Positions 24,041-31,430 of a stretch of DNA of 49,621 nucleotides are shown here, one piece after another. The stretch is from contig CAJUNR010000033.1 in assembly GCA_910587765.1 (NCBI GenBank), forward strand, positions 1 through 49,621. The letters are read 5' to 3'. A model generated the notes under the pieces. It did no database searches, was not told where the DNA came from, and saw only the letters and a program-made list of their open reading frames with translations. The position numbers were made by a program, and so were the translations under genes. Source of the DNA: an uncultured Lachnospiraceae bacterium. GTDB lineage: Bacteria; Bacillota; Clostridia; Lachnospirales; Lachnospiraceae. How positions within the stretch are numbered: position 1 is the stretch's first letter; each line of letters starts with the position of its first letter.

Positions 24041-24249
24041 AAATATTCCTCCATAAGTTTTGGTTTGAGGAGTCTATTATAATACAGGCCCCCCTATCCT
24101 TACAATATGTTTTTGTTAAAACTGCTGAAGCTGTAGTCCAGTAGCACTTTTCTTAAAAGGAATTTTTTGTAAAATCTATTTCTTCCTGAAAATAATTGCG
24201 GTATAATGGAACCATCGACAAATCGGAATTTGAAAGGATTCATTATCAT

Positions 24250-24870
24250 ATGGAGAAAAACGAAAAATGGTTACAATGGGCGGTTGAACTTCAGAGTTTA
24301 GCGCAAGCTGGTTTATTTTATTGTAAAGATAAATATGAACTTGAAAGATATGAACGTATTAGAGAAATATCAGCAGAAATAATTAATTATCAGTCAGAGA
24401 TACCACTTGAAAAAGTAAAAGATTTATTCTGTAGTGATGTGGGATACCAAACACCTAAAATAGATACACGGGCAGCTATATTTAAAGAGGGAAAAATATT
24501 GCTTGTACATGAAGCAAATGGTACATGGGCATTGCCAGGCGGCTGGGTAGACGTGAATGTTTCTGTTGAGGAAAATACAATAAAGGAAGTTAAAGAAGAA
24601 GCGGGACTTGATATTAGAGTTAAACGAATAATCGCAGTTCAAGATAGAGAAAAGCACAATCTTCCCATTTATGCCTATAAGGTATGTAAAATTTTTATGC
24701 AATGTGAAGTGATAGGTGGCGAGTTTGTTTCCAATATTGAAACTACAGGTTACGATTATTTTAATATTGATGAATTACCTTGTCTTGCAGAGGAAAAAAA
24801 TAACAGAGAACAAATAGAAATGTGTTTTAAGGCAATGAATTCAGAAACATGGGAAGCTTTATACGATTAA
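24250..24870 (+). CDS. NUDIX hydrolase with N-terminal helical domain
   Basis: 206 residues. The N-terminal 60 residues (WLQWAVELQSLAQAGLFYCKDKYELERYERIREI) are the helical domain of the NUDIX_N_2 group; the NUDIX box follows as GGWVDVNVSVEENTIKEVKEEAGL. Compared with the general box, the first Glu is Val and the Arg is Lys, but this subfamily usually shows GGW.DV..S..EN..KEV, so it may be active. Substrate is likely a nucleoside diphosphate derivative. ATG at 24250 with AAAGGA about ten bases upstream; TATAAT at 24202-24207 may be the -10 box. AT-rich, probably acquired. Confidence 0.85.
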   Translation: MEKNEKWLQWAVELQSLAQAGLFYCKDKYELERYERIREISAEIINYQSEIPLEKVKDLFCSDVGYQTPKIDTRAAIFKEGKILLVHEANGTWALPGGWVDVNVSVEENTIKEVKEEAGLDIRVKRIIAVQDREKHNLPIYAYKVCKIFMQCEVIGGEFVSNIETTGYDYFNIDELPCLAEEKNNREQIEMCFKAMNSETWEALYD

Positions 24871-24895
24871 CTTAGAATTTGTTCAGGAGGATACC

Positions 24896-24961
24896 ATGGC
24901 ACTTAATATAGCCGAAACATTTGAATTGTTATTTGATAAAAATAATAAACAAGAATTATAA
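24896..24961 (+). CDS. Short ORF, probable truncated gene
   Basis: 21 codons (MALNIAETFELLFDKNNKQEL) behind a perfect AGGAGG. It ends where an imperfect copy of a stretch from inside the NUDIX gene begins (see findings). It looks like the start of a gene whose remainder was deleted. Function unknown. Confidence 0.4.
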   Translation: MALNIAETFELLFDKNNKQEL

Positions 24962-25033
24962 AAGCACAACTTCCCATTTTCAGGGAATCTGCAAAGAGCA
25001 AAAAAACAGAAAAACGTACAGGGGGAACCGTCT

Positions 25034-25459
25034 ATGCTGATCTCAACCAAAGGGCGCTATGCTCTGCGGGTCATGATCGACCTGGCAGAGCATCCGTCCG
25101 AAGGCTATATTCCGCTGAAAATCATTGCCGAACGGCAGGAAATATCCGAAAAATATCTGGAAAGTATTATCAAACTTCTCGTAAAAGCCCGTTTTGTGAG
25201 CGGACTCAGAGGGAAAGGCGGAGGATACCGGCTGACGAAATCTCCGGAGCAGTACACCGTCGGCAGCATCCTGCGTCTGACGGAAGAATCGCTTGCGCCA
25301 GTCTCCTGTCTGGAACACGGCGCCGTTCCCTGTAAAAGAAAGGATGAATGCCGAACGCTGTCCCTGTGGCAGGGCCTCGACCGGGTGATCACGGACTATC
25401 TGGAACAGATCACGATCGCAGATCTTCTGAAGACAGAGACCTGCGAATCACATCCATGA
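25034..25459 (+). CDS. Rrf2 family transcriptional regulator
   Basis: 141 residues with the Rrf2 winged helix (STKGRYALRVMIDLAEH, ISEKYLESIIKLLVKARFVSGLRGKGGGYRL). Cys92, Cys100 and Cys106 are placed like the three cluster cysteines of IscR, so it may sense an Fe-S cluster, cysteine supply or redox state. No cysteine or Fe-S operon is next to it; target unknown. ATG at 25034 behind CAGGGGG. Its 3' end overlaps the convergent gene at 25448 by 12 bases. Confidence 0.88.
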   Translation: MLISTKGRYALRVMIDLAEHPSEGYIPLKIIAERQEISEKYLESIIKLLVKARFVSGLRGKGGGYRLTKSPEQYTVGSILRLTEESLAPVSCLEHGAVPCKRKDECRTLSLWQGLDRVITDYLEQITIADLLKTETCESHP

Positions 25460-26290
25460 AAATGCTGTTTTTCCGGAGGCTTTCATCCGGGCCGCAAGAT
25501 CGGGAATCCCTCCGCACAGATATTCATACAGGAGTTCGTTTCCCTGAAAGCGCTCTTCCACCAGTCTTTTCAGGAGGGCGCACAGCTCCTCCTGAATGTT
25601 TTCCCGGCTCCTCCCGCTCTGCCACTGTTCCAGCCGCTCCAGATGCTCCGGGGACGCCGGTTCCCGCAGCGGTTTGGCCATGAGGACGCATCCGATCACA
25701 TTCTGCAGCATAACCGCGCACAGATTATAGAACTGTTCCCGGTAGTTCCAGTCAAAAGCGCTCAGGATCCGGCAGACTTCCTGTTCCTCAAAAGCCGCCA
25801 GGAATCTCTGTTCCAGAGAGATGCCGCTTAGATACTGTTCGACGGCGTCAATCCCGGCAGCTCCTTTCAGCGGAAGCAGCGTCGGATAGTCCAGCGTCAG
25901 GATCGTTTTCTGGGGCGCAAACCGCGGGTCGTAGCGGCGGAAAAATTCCGGCATTCCTTTCTGCATCACGTCCTCATAATTCCGGCATCCGTAGGAGCAG
26001 AATCTCTCCGAAATCCGGTTATAAAACGCACGCATTTTTTTCACCTTGCGGACTACCAGCTCGAACCCTTTTCGGTAACTCTCTTCCGCCGACAGACGGT
26101 ACGGCCCCGCCGGCGCATAATCGGACCGGTATTCCTGTTCATACTCCCGGATACAGTACAGAACCGCTTCCATCAGTTCCTGTGCCTTCTCATAGGTGAC
26201 GGAAGTGCTGGCGCCTCCCGTATACCGCTTTAGAAGCTCCGCCGCTACCGGCAGCAGTTCTTCCATCCTCTTCTCTGTCCATGTCTCCAT
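25448..26290 (-). CDS. Uncharacterised protein, DUF6179-like
   Basis: 280 residues, soluble and mostly helical, with Tyr/Phe-rich blocks (YRKGFELVVRKVKKMRAFYNRI, FCSYGCRNYEDVMQKGMPEFFRRYDPRF, TILTLDYPTLLP). It resembles the DUF6179 proteins of Clostridia; this is from memory of the family. The gene follows the one at 26294 after three bases, so the two form an operon and probably work together. Function unknown. Confidence 0.7.
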   Translation of the reverse strand: METWTEKRMEELLPVAAELLKRYTGGASTSVTYEKAQELMEAVLYCIREYEQEYRSDYAPAGPYRLSAEESYRKGFELVVRKVKKMRAFYNRISERFCSYGCRNYEDVMQKGMPEFFRRYDPRFAPQKTILTLDYPTLLPLKGAAGIDAVEQYLSGISLEQRFLAAFEEQEVCRILSAFDWNYREQFYNLCAVMLQNVIGCVLMAKPLREPASPEHLERLEQWQSGRSRENIQEELCALLKRLVEERFQGNELLYEYLCGGIPDLAARMKASGKTAFSWM

Positions 26291-26293
26291 CCG

Positions 26294-26830
26294 CTACCTC
26301 CAGAACAATTCTTTCAACGTCTCCTGATACAGCTCCCTGTCCCATCTGGGAACCTCGTCAAACTGCCCGTAAATCCCTTTTCCGGCGGTCTCTTCATACC
26401 CCCGGTACCCCGCCCGGACCGCCTGTGAAAAAATTGACAGGCAGGTCCCAGCCAGATAATCCAGATCGCCTTCGCAGATCGTCTCAAACTGCTCTTTCAT
26501 AAAATGCAGCAGTTCTTCGTCCGACACCTGGTCCAGCAGTTCGTTTTTGAAATGAAAAAAAATGTCCTGCAGCCTGGCCAGGGTTTCCGCGTAATCGCTC
26601 TGTTCGATATACGCCGAATCACAAAATTCATAGATGAGTGCGGGCAGAATCCCCTGACCAAATTCTACCCGTCTCGTCTCCGCCAGCGTCTGCCGCCTCT
26701 TCTGTACCAGATACTGTGCATCCTCCTGACTGAGCGTCAGGCCGTACTTCTGCGTGTACTCGTTCGCAGCCAGAAGCTTCGGCGCCAGCGCCGCTCCCGC
26801 CATCAGCTCCATCCAGTTTTTCTCCGCCAA
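26294..26830 (-). CDS. Uncharacterised protein, DUF6323-like
   Basis: 178 residues, helical, no membrane segment: LTLSQEDAQYLVQKRRQTL, FCDSAYIEQSDYAETLARLQDIFFHFKNEL, EELLHFMKEQFETICEGDLDYLAG. It resembles DUF6323 proteins, which accompany DUF6179. The start is TTG at 26830, with GGGGAG five bases upstream. First gene of the pair. Function unknown. Confidence 0.7.
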   Translation of the reverse strand: MAEKNWMELMAGAALAPKLLAANEYTQKYGLTLSQEDAQYLVQKRRQTLAETRRVEFGQGILPALIYEFCDSAYIEQSDYAETLARLQDIFFHFKNELLDQVSDEELLHFMKEQFETICEGDLDYLAGTCLSIFSQAVRAGYRGYEETAGKGIYGQFDEVPRWDRELYQETLKELFWR

Positions 26831-26971
26831 ACAATCTCCCCTTTCGCCATGGTTCGCGTGAGTGTGAGTCGTGTCTGGTTCATTATAATTCCCGGCGTCC
26901 GCAATGACAATTCTTGAATTATAGCCGATTTTGTGGTATTATAATAATGGAAAGAGAGGTCGTCCGCCGTC

Positions 26972-27658
26972 TTACCTGGCCGCCGGATACTCGTTGCAGA
27001 GAAGCCGGTACGGAGCCTCATCCTCTTCAATCGTCGGAAAACGGCCCATTTTCTCATGGAAGCGGTTGTCCGTATTGTCGTCGTTGCACTGGCTGACTTC
27101 GCCGATCAGGACCGGTCCGGTCCCCTTCTCCACCTCGAAATCGTGATACATATACGGATAGATGCTGATACTCTCTCCCGGCGTCAGCTTCACCTGAGTT
27201 CCCGCGGGAACCACCAGTTCTCTCCCGTCCAGATGGACGTGAACCTCTTTCACCTTGTCCAGATCTTCCTCTGCCGTCGAATTGTAGACCCGGATCAGAA
27301 GATTGCCGCCTCCGCGGTTGATGATGTCTTCCATCTTGCTCCAGTGGAAATGCATGGGCGAGTACTGTCCCTCTTTGAGATACAGCAGTTTTTCCGCGTA
27401 ACTCTTCGTGTACTTCTCCTTCATCTTCAGATTGCCGTTGCGGATCGTGATCAGCGAGAAACCGACTTTCTCAAAATCCCCCAGGCCATAATCCGTGATG
27501 TCCCAGCCAAGCATATTGTCGCGGATCTCGTCGTAATCATGCCCCTTCTCCTGCCATTCCTCCGGCGTAAAATGACAAAACGGCGGCAGAGAGATGCGGT
27601 ACTCCCGGATCATCTGCTCCATTTCCTTTAACGCTCTGTTGACTTCGCTCCTTTTCAT
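26972..27658 (-). CDS. D-lyxose ketol-isomerase-like cupin protein
   Basis: 228 residues of the D-lyxose isomerase (YdaE) family, which interconverts D-lyxose and D-xylulose with a metal ion. The cupin metal ligands are visible in SPMHFHWSKMEDIINRG and a later His in YMYHDFEV. ATG at 27658 with GGAGG close upstream. No sugar transporter or kinase lies nearby, so the pathway is open. Confidence 0.87.
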   Translation of the reverse strand: MKRSEVNRALKEMEQMIREYRISLPPFCHFTPEEWQEKGHDYDEIRDNMLGWDITDYGLGDFEKVGFSLITIRNGNLKMKEKYTKSYAEKLLYLKEGQYSPMHFHWSKMEDIINRGGGNLLIRVYNSTAEEDLDKVKEVHVHLDGRELVVPAGTQVKLTPGESISIYPYMYHDFEVEKGTGPVLIGEVSQCNDDNTDNRFHEKMGRFPTIEEDEAPYRLLCNEYPAAR

Positions 27659-27730
27659 GTTCTACCTCCTCCTGATAATATAAAATTTACAGCTCCATAT
27701 ATGCGGGGAGCACATGCCTTTTGTTTTCCG

Positions 27731-27898
27731 TTACAGTCCGAACAGATCCGCATGGGTGCCGGTTCTGTCCAGCTTCAGCTCATTGCCATCCTGTTTGTAT
27801 ATGAGCAGCCAGTCCGGCTCTATGTGGCATTCCCGGTATCCGGAGTAATTGCCGCTCAGGGGATGTTCCCTGTTCTTTGCCGGCAACGGAGCGGGCAA
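27731..27898 (-). pseudogene. Truncated YafQ/RelE-type toxin
   Basis: The frame gives the C-terminal half of a YafQ-like RNase toxin: HPLSGNYSGYRECHIEPDWLLIYK, then LKLDRTGTHADLFGL. About 40 N-terminal residues usual in the family are missing. A TTG at 27898 behind GGAGG could still start the fragment. It follows directly after the antitoxin-like gene. Confidence 0.75.
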
Positions 27899-27900
27899 AA

Positions 27901-28110
27901 CTATTCCTCCATCAGTTCGGCAAATAAAGCCTCTGTGCTCCCGGTGAATAAGGTGCCGCCGCCGTTTTCCAGTTCCTCCATAGCGGATATGGTTTCTGCA
28001 TTGGGTATTTCATCCGGAACTGCCGCCCCCTGCAGATAGGCAACGATATAATACATTTTGCTGTCAGGGATCTGGTCTATGAGGTTTTTGGCAAGTTCTT
28101 TATAGCTCAT
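27901..28110 (-). CDS. RelB/DinJ-like antitoxin
   Basis: 69 residues: an N-terminal helical half (MSYKELAKNLIDQIPDSKMYYIVAYLQGAA) and an acidic C-terminal toxin-binding tail (ELENGGGTLFTGSTEALFAELMEE) as in antitoxins paired with YafQ-type toxins. The partner toxin is truncated. The antitoxin may persist as a regulator. Confidence 0.72.
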   Translation of the reverse strand: MSYKELAKNLIDQIPDSKMYYIVAYLQGAAVPDEIPNAETISAMEELENGGGTLFTGSTEALFAELMEE

Positions 28111-28185
28111 GGTGAACGCTTCCTTTCATGATCATTGTATGGAGATGCATGTGTTGTATTCACTTGTGGGCTGCTGCTGACGCCT

Positions 28186-28263
28186 GCTGTCAATTGACAG
28201 CGGACTGCGGACAAACACAAACTGTTTACTGCTGATTATAGCATATTGGCGGATCGGCCGCAA
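28186..28263 (-). promoter_or_regulatory. Promoter and palindrome of the antitoxin gene
   Basis: TTGCGG (28263-28258), 17 bases, TATAAT (28240-28235), followed downstream by a perfect 16-base palindrome GCTGTCAATTGACAGC (28186-28201), a good candidate for the antitoxin's operator. Confidence 0.5.
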
Positions 28264-28280
28264 GCGCGGGAGTTTGTCAT

Positions 28281-28300
28281 CCCTTTTACCTTTTGTGTTG
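28281..28300 (+). repeat. Left arm of a 20-bp inverted repeat around the hydrolase gene
   Basis: CCCTTTTACCTTTTGTGTTG; its inverted partner, with one mismatch, is at 29312-29331. Together they frame the AT-rich alpha/beta hydrolase gene. Confidence 0.75.
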
Positions 28301-28400
28301 TCGGCTCATAACTCCGGCGATTTTACGAACTGCCGATTGAAATTCTACATGGGGAATGATATGGTTAGAATGAGAATGTTAATCGGCCGGGGGAAAGAAA

Positions 28401-29216
28401 ATGTTTGAAAAGTCATATATAACGCCATTAGGCGCGATTCATTATTGGATTCATATAATTGATACTGATATTGCAACACTGGTGTTTCTGCCAGGATTGA
28501 CAGCGGACCATAGACTGTTTGACAAACAAATCGAATACTTTAAGAACAAGTATAATGTTTTTGTTTGGGATGCGCCTGCTCACGGAGCCTCGTGGCCATT
28601 TAAGTTTGACTTTGACCTTTTTGATAAGGTAAAATGGTTACATGGAATTTTTAAACAGGAAAACATAACAAAACCTGTAATTGTAGGACAATCTATGGGC
28701 GGCTATGTCGGGCAGGCCTATGCTGAATTATATCCTGAGAGCTTAAAAGGATTTGTTTCTATTGATTCGGCTCCATTGCAGAGAAAGTATGTAACCGGAA
28801 TAGAAATTTGGTTATTAAAACGGATGGAACCTGTTTATTTTTATTGTCCTTGGAAGTTTCTGTTAAAATCTGGGACAAACGGAGTTGCAGCATCTGAATA
28901 CGGAAGAACGCTAATGTATGAGATCATGATGGTATACGACGGAGACAAAAAGCGATATTCCCAGATAGCTGGTCATGGGTTTAAAATTCTTGCAAATGCA
29001 ATGGAAATGGATTTACCATATGAGATAACCTGTCCTGCATTGCTGATCTGTGGAGAACAGGATCACGCTGGTTCATGTATTCGGTATAATAAAGCATGGC
29101 ACAAAAATACAGGTATTCCTCTGGAATGGATTAAGGACGCCGGACACAATTCAAATACCGATAAGCCTGAAATCATTAATCAACTAATCGAAAGAGTCGT
29201 CGAGCAATTACAATAA
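28401..29216 (+). CDS. Alpha/beta hydrolase
   Basis: 271 residues. The fold is shown by FLPGLTADHRLFDKQIEYF, the nucleophile elbow GQSMGG, the Asp region LLICGEQDHAG and the His region DAGHNSN, so the Ser-Asp-His triad is complete. Substrate not predictable. ATG at 28401 is preceded by GGGGGAAAG. Base composition is clearly lower in GC than the flanks, and an inverted repeat surrounds the gene; it is probably acquired. Confidence 0.87.
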   Translation: MFEKSYITPLGAIHYWIHIIDTDIATLVFLPGLTADHRLFDKQIEYFKNKYNVFVWDAPAHGASWPFKFDFDLFDKVKWLHGIFKQENITKPVIVGQSMGGYVGQAYAELYPESLKGFVSIDSAPLQRKYVTGIEIWLLKRMEPVYFYCPWKFLLKSGTNGVAASEYGRTLMYEIMMVYDGDKKRYSQIAGHGFKILANAMEMDLPYEITCPALLICGEQDHAGSCIRYNKAWHKNTGIPLEWIKDAGHNSNTDKPEIINQLIERVVEQLQ

Positions 29217-29311
29217 CAGACTGCCAGATTCATATCTGTTGTATAGAGATTTGAAACACGGGATCGCTTATGTCACCACTTCGACGAAGGAGTTTGAAAA
29301 TCAACCATCAG

Positions 29312-29331
29312 CAACGCAAAAGGTAAAAGGG
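29312..29331 (-). repeat. Right arm of the inverted repeat around the hydrolase gene
   Basis: CAACGCAAAAGGTAAAAGGG, the reverse complement of 28281-28300 with one mismatch. The rest of 29217-29311 shows no gene. Confidence 0.75.
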
Positions 29332-29334
29332 AGA

Positions 29335-29408
29335 GTTTGACTTATAATTCACACATGCCGGCTCTCCGCCCGCGTCGGGCGTCCGGGAGCGTAACTATGA
29401 AAAGTAAC
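29335..29408 (+). repeat. Short diverged copy of the MITE-like repeat
   Basis: A 74-base piece with a decayed left end (AATTCACAC), the core GCCCGCGTCGGGCGTCCGGG and a good right end TGAAAAGTAAC. It lies between the inverted repeat arm and the ABC-F promoter. Confidence 0.65.
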
Positions 29409-29438
29409 CTGATTTCCGCGCGGTTTGGGAAATAGCAC

Positions 29439-29466
29439 TTGCCTTTTTCTTCTCTTCCGTTATAAT
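29439..29466 (+). promoter_or_regulatory. Promoter of the ABC-F gene
   Basis: TTGCCT (29439-29444), 16 bases, TATAAT (29461-29466), 34 bases before the start codon. Confidence 0.65.
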
Positions 29467-29500
29467 AAAAAGAAGTATGCACACGAACGGAGAGAGACAG

Positions 29501-31414
29501 ATGATTTTAGCATGTCAGAACATCACAAAGGCATTCGGGGATCACATTGTGCTTCGGAATGCCTCTTTTCATATAGAAGAGCGGGAAAAGGCGGCCATTG
29601 TCGGTATCAACGGCGCGGGCAAATCCACGCTGCTGAAAATCATCATGAAGGAGCTGCCGGCGGATGAAGGACAGACCGTTGTCACCCGCGGAAAAAGCAT
29701 CGGCTATCTGGCGCAGCATCAGGAGATGTCGGGCGGCAGCAGCATTTTTGACGAACTTTTGACGGTCAAGCAGGAGGTCCTGGCCCTGGAAGCGCAGATG
29801 CGGGAGACGGAACGCTCCATGAAGCACGCCGAGGGAGAGGCGCTCGCGGAGCTGATGGACACCTACGCGAGGCTCAGCCATGAGTTTGAACTGCAGAACG
29901 GCTACGCATGGAAAAGCGAGATCACCGGCGTCCTCAAAGGACTGGGCTTTGAAGAAGCGGAATTTGACAAAAAGGTGGACACTCTGTCCGGCGGACAGAA
30001 GACGAGAGTCTCCCTCGGGAAGCTGCTCCTCTCCCGCCCGGATATCATCCTGCTGGACGAACCCACCAACCATCTGGACATGCATTCCATCACCTGGCTG
30101 GAAACCTTTCTCATGAACTATCAGGGGGCTGTCATCATCGTCTCCCACGACCGGTACTTTCTGAACCGGGTCGTCACGAAGATCGTGGAGATCGATCAGG
30201 GAACCGTCACTACGTTTGCCGGAAACTATACGGATTACGCGCGGAAGAAGGCGCAGTTTCGGGAAGCGCAGATGCAGGCCTATCTGAATCAACAGCAGGA
30301 AATCCGCCATCAGGAAGAGGTCATCGCCCGCCTCAAATCCTTTAACCGGGAAAAATCCGTCCGCCGGGCCGAAAGCCGGGAGAAAATGCTCGACAAAATG
30401 GAAGTGCTTGAGAAGCCTGCGGAAGTCCATGCGGATATGCGCATCGAACTTGAACCCCGTTTTCCCAGCGGTAACGACGTCCTGTCGGTGGAAGGGCTGT
30501 CCAAGAGCTTCGCGCCGCGGCTGCTGTTCCGGAATCTGAGTTTTGAAATCAAGCGGGGGGAACGGGTGGCCCTGATCGGCAACAACGGAACCGGCAAGAC
30601 GACGATTCTGAAAATTCTCAACGGCGTCCTTCCCGCGGATGAAGGGCTCTTCCGTCTGGGCGCACGGGTTAAAATCGGTTATTACGATCAGGAACATCAT
30701 GTACTTCATATGGAAAAAACCGTATTTGAGGAAATCAGCGACGCTTATCCGACGCTGACCAATACGAAGATCCGCAACGTGCTGGCGGCCTTTCTCTTTA
30801 CCAACGACGATGTGTTCAAGCGGATCCGTGATTTAAGCGGCGGAGAACGGGGAAGAGTCTCTCTGGCGAAGCTCATGCTCTCGGAAGCCAATTTCCTGAT
30901 TCTGGACGAGCCTACCAACCATCTGGACATCGTCTCCAAGGAGATTCTCGAACACGCGCTGACCCGCTACACGGGCACGGTTCTGTTCGTCTCCCATGAC
31001 CGGTACTTTATCAACACCACCGCTACGCGGATCCTCGATCTGTCAGGGCAGACGCTGACCAATTATATCGGCAACTATGATTATTACGTGGAAAAGAAAG
31101 AGACCATGACAAATTTTGCGGCCGGCGCTCCCGCTGTCGCCCAGACTTCCGCCCCTGCGCCGTCCGATTCCAGACTTGACTGGAAGCAGCAGAAAGAACA
31201 GCAGGCGCTGCTGCGCAAAAAACAGAACGAACTCAGGCGCGTGGAGACGCAGATTGAACGGCTGGAGACCAGAGACCGGGAGATCGACGGACTTCTGGCG
31301 CGGGAGGACGTATTCACGGACGTGGCCAGGGTCACGGAACTGTCCGTGGAAAAAGAAAACCTCCGGACAGAACTGGAGGCTCTTTATGAAAGCTGGGAGC
31401 AGCTCTCGGAATAG
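29501..31414 (+). CDS. ABC-F family ATPase (ribosome-acting)
   Basis: 637 residues with two ABC ATPase domains and no membrane segment. First domain: Walker A GINGAGKST, signature LSGGQKTR, Walker B LLDEPTNHLD. Second: GNNGTGKTT, LSGGERGR, LILDEPTNHLD. Between them lies the charged interdomain linker (EVIARLKSFNREKSVRRAESREKML), and a coiled-coil C-terminal tail (KQNELRRVETQIERLETR) follows. ABC-F proteins act on the ribosome; some give antibiotic resistance, others are housekeeping factors. The long C-terminal extension fits the YheS/YdiF/Uup-type groups. ATG at 29501 with GGAGAG upstream. A hairpin (CCCGGAC/GTCCGGG, 31423-31442) separates it from the convergent amidase. Confidence 0.9.
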   Translation: MILACQNITKAFGDHIVLRNASFHIEEREKAAIVGINGAGKSTLLKIIMKELPADEGQTVVTRGKSIGYLAQHQEMSGGSSIFDELLTVKQEVLALEAQMRETERSMKHAEGEALAELMDTYARLSHEFELQNGYAWKSEITGVLKGLGFEEAEFDKKVDTLSGGQKTRVSLGKLLLSRPDIILLDEPTNHLDMHSITWLETFLMNYQGAVIIVSHDRYFLNRVVTKIVEIDQGTVTTFAGNYTDYARKKAQFREAQMQAYLNQQQEIRHQEEVIARLKSFNREKSVRRAESREKMLDKMEVLEKPAEVHADMRIELEPRFPSGNDVLSVEGLSKSFAPRLLFRNLSFEIKRGERVALIGNNGTGKTTILKILNGVLPADEGLFRLGARVKIGYYDQEHHVLHMEKTVFEEISDAYPTLTNTKIRNVLAAFLFTNDDVFKRIRDLSGGERGRVSLAKLMLSEANFLILDEPTNHLDIVSKEILEHALTRYTGTVLFVSHDRYFINTTATRILDLSGQTLTNYIGNYDYYVEKKETMTNFAAGAPAVAQTSAPAPSDSRLDWKQQKEQQALLRKKQNELRRVETQIERLETRDREIDGLLAREDVFTDVARVTELSVEKENLRTELEALYESWEQLSE

Positions 31415-31430
31415 GCTTTCCGCCCGGACC

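Noticed and set aside
26850..26925. GCGTGAGTGTGAG and GGCGTCCG near the gene at 26294 as another MITE copy
   Set aside because: Only short matches in the wrong order; no end sequence or core.
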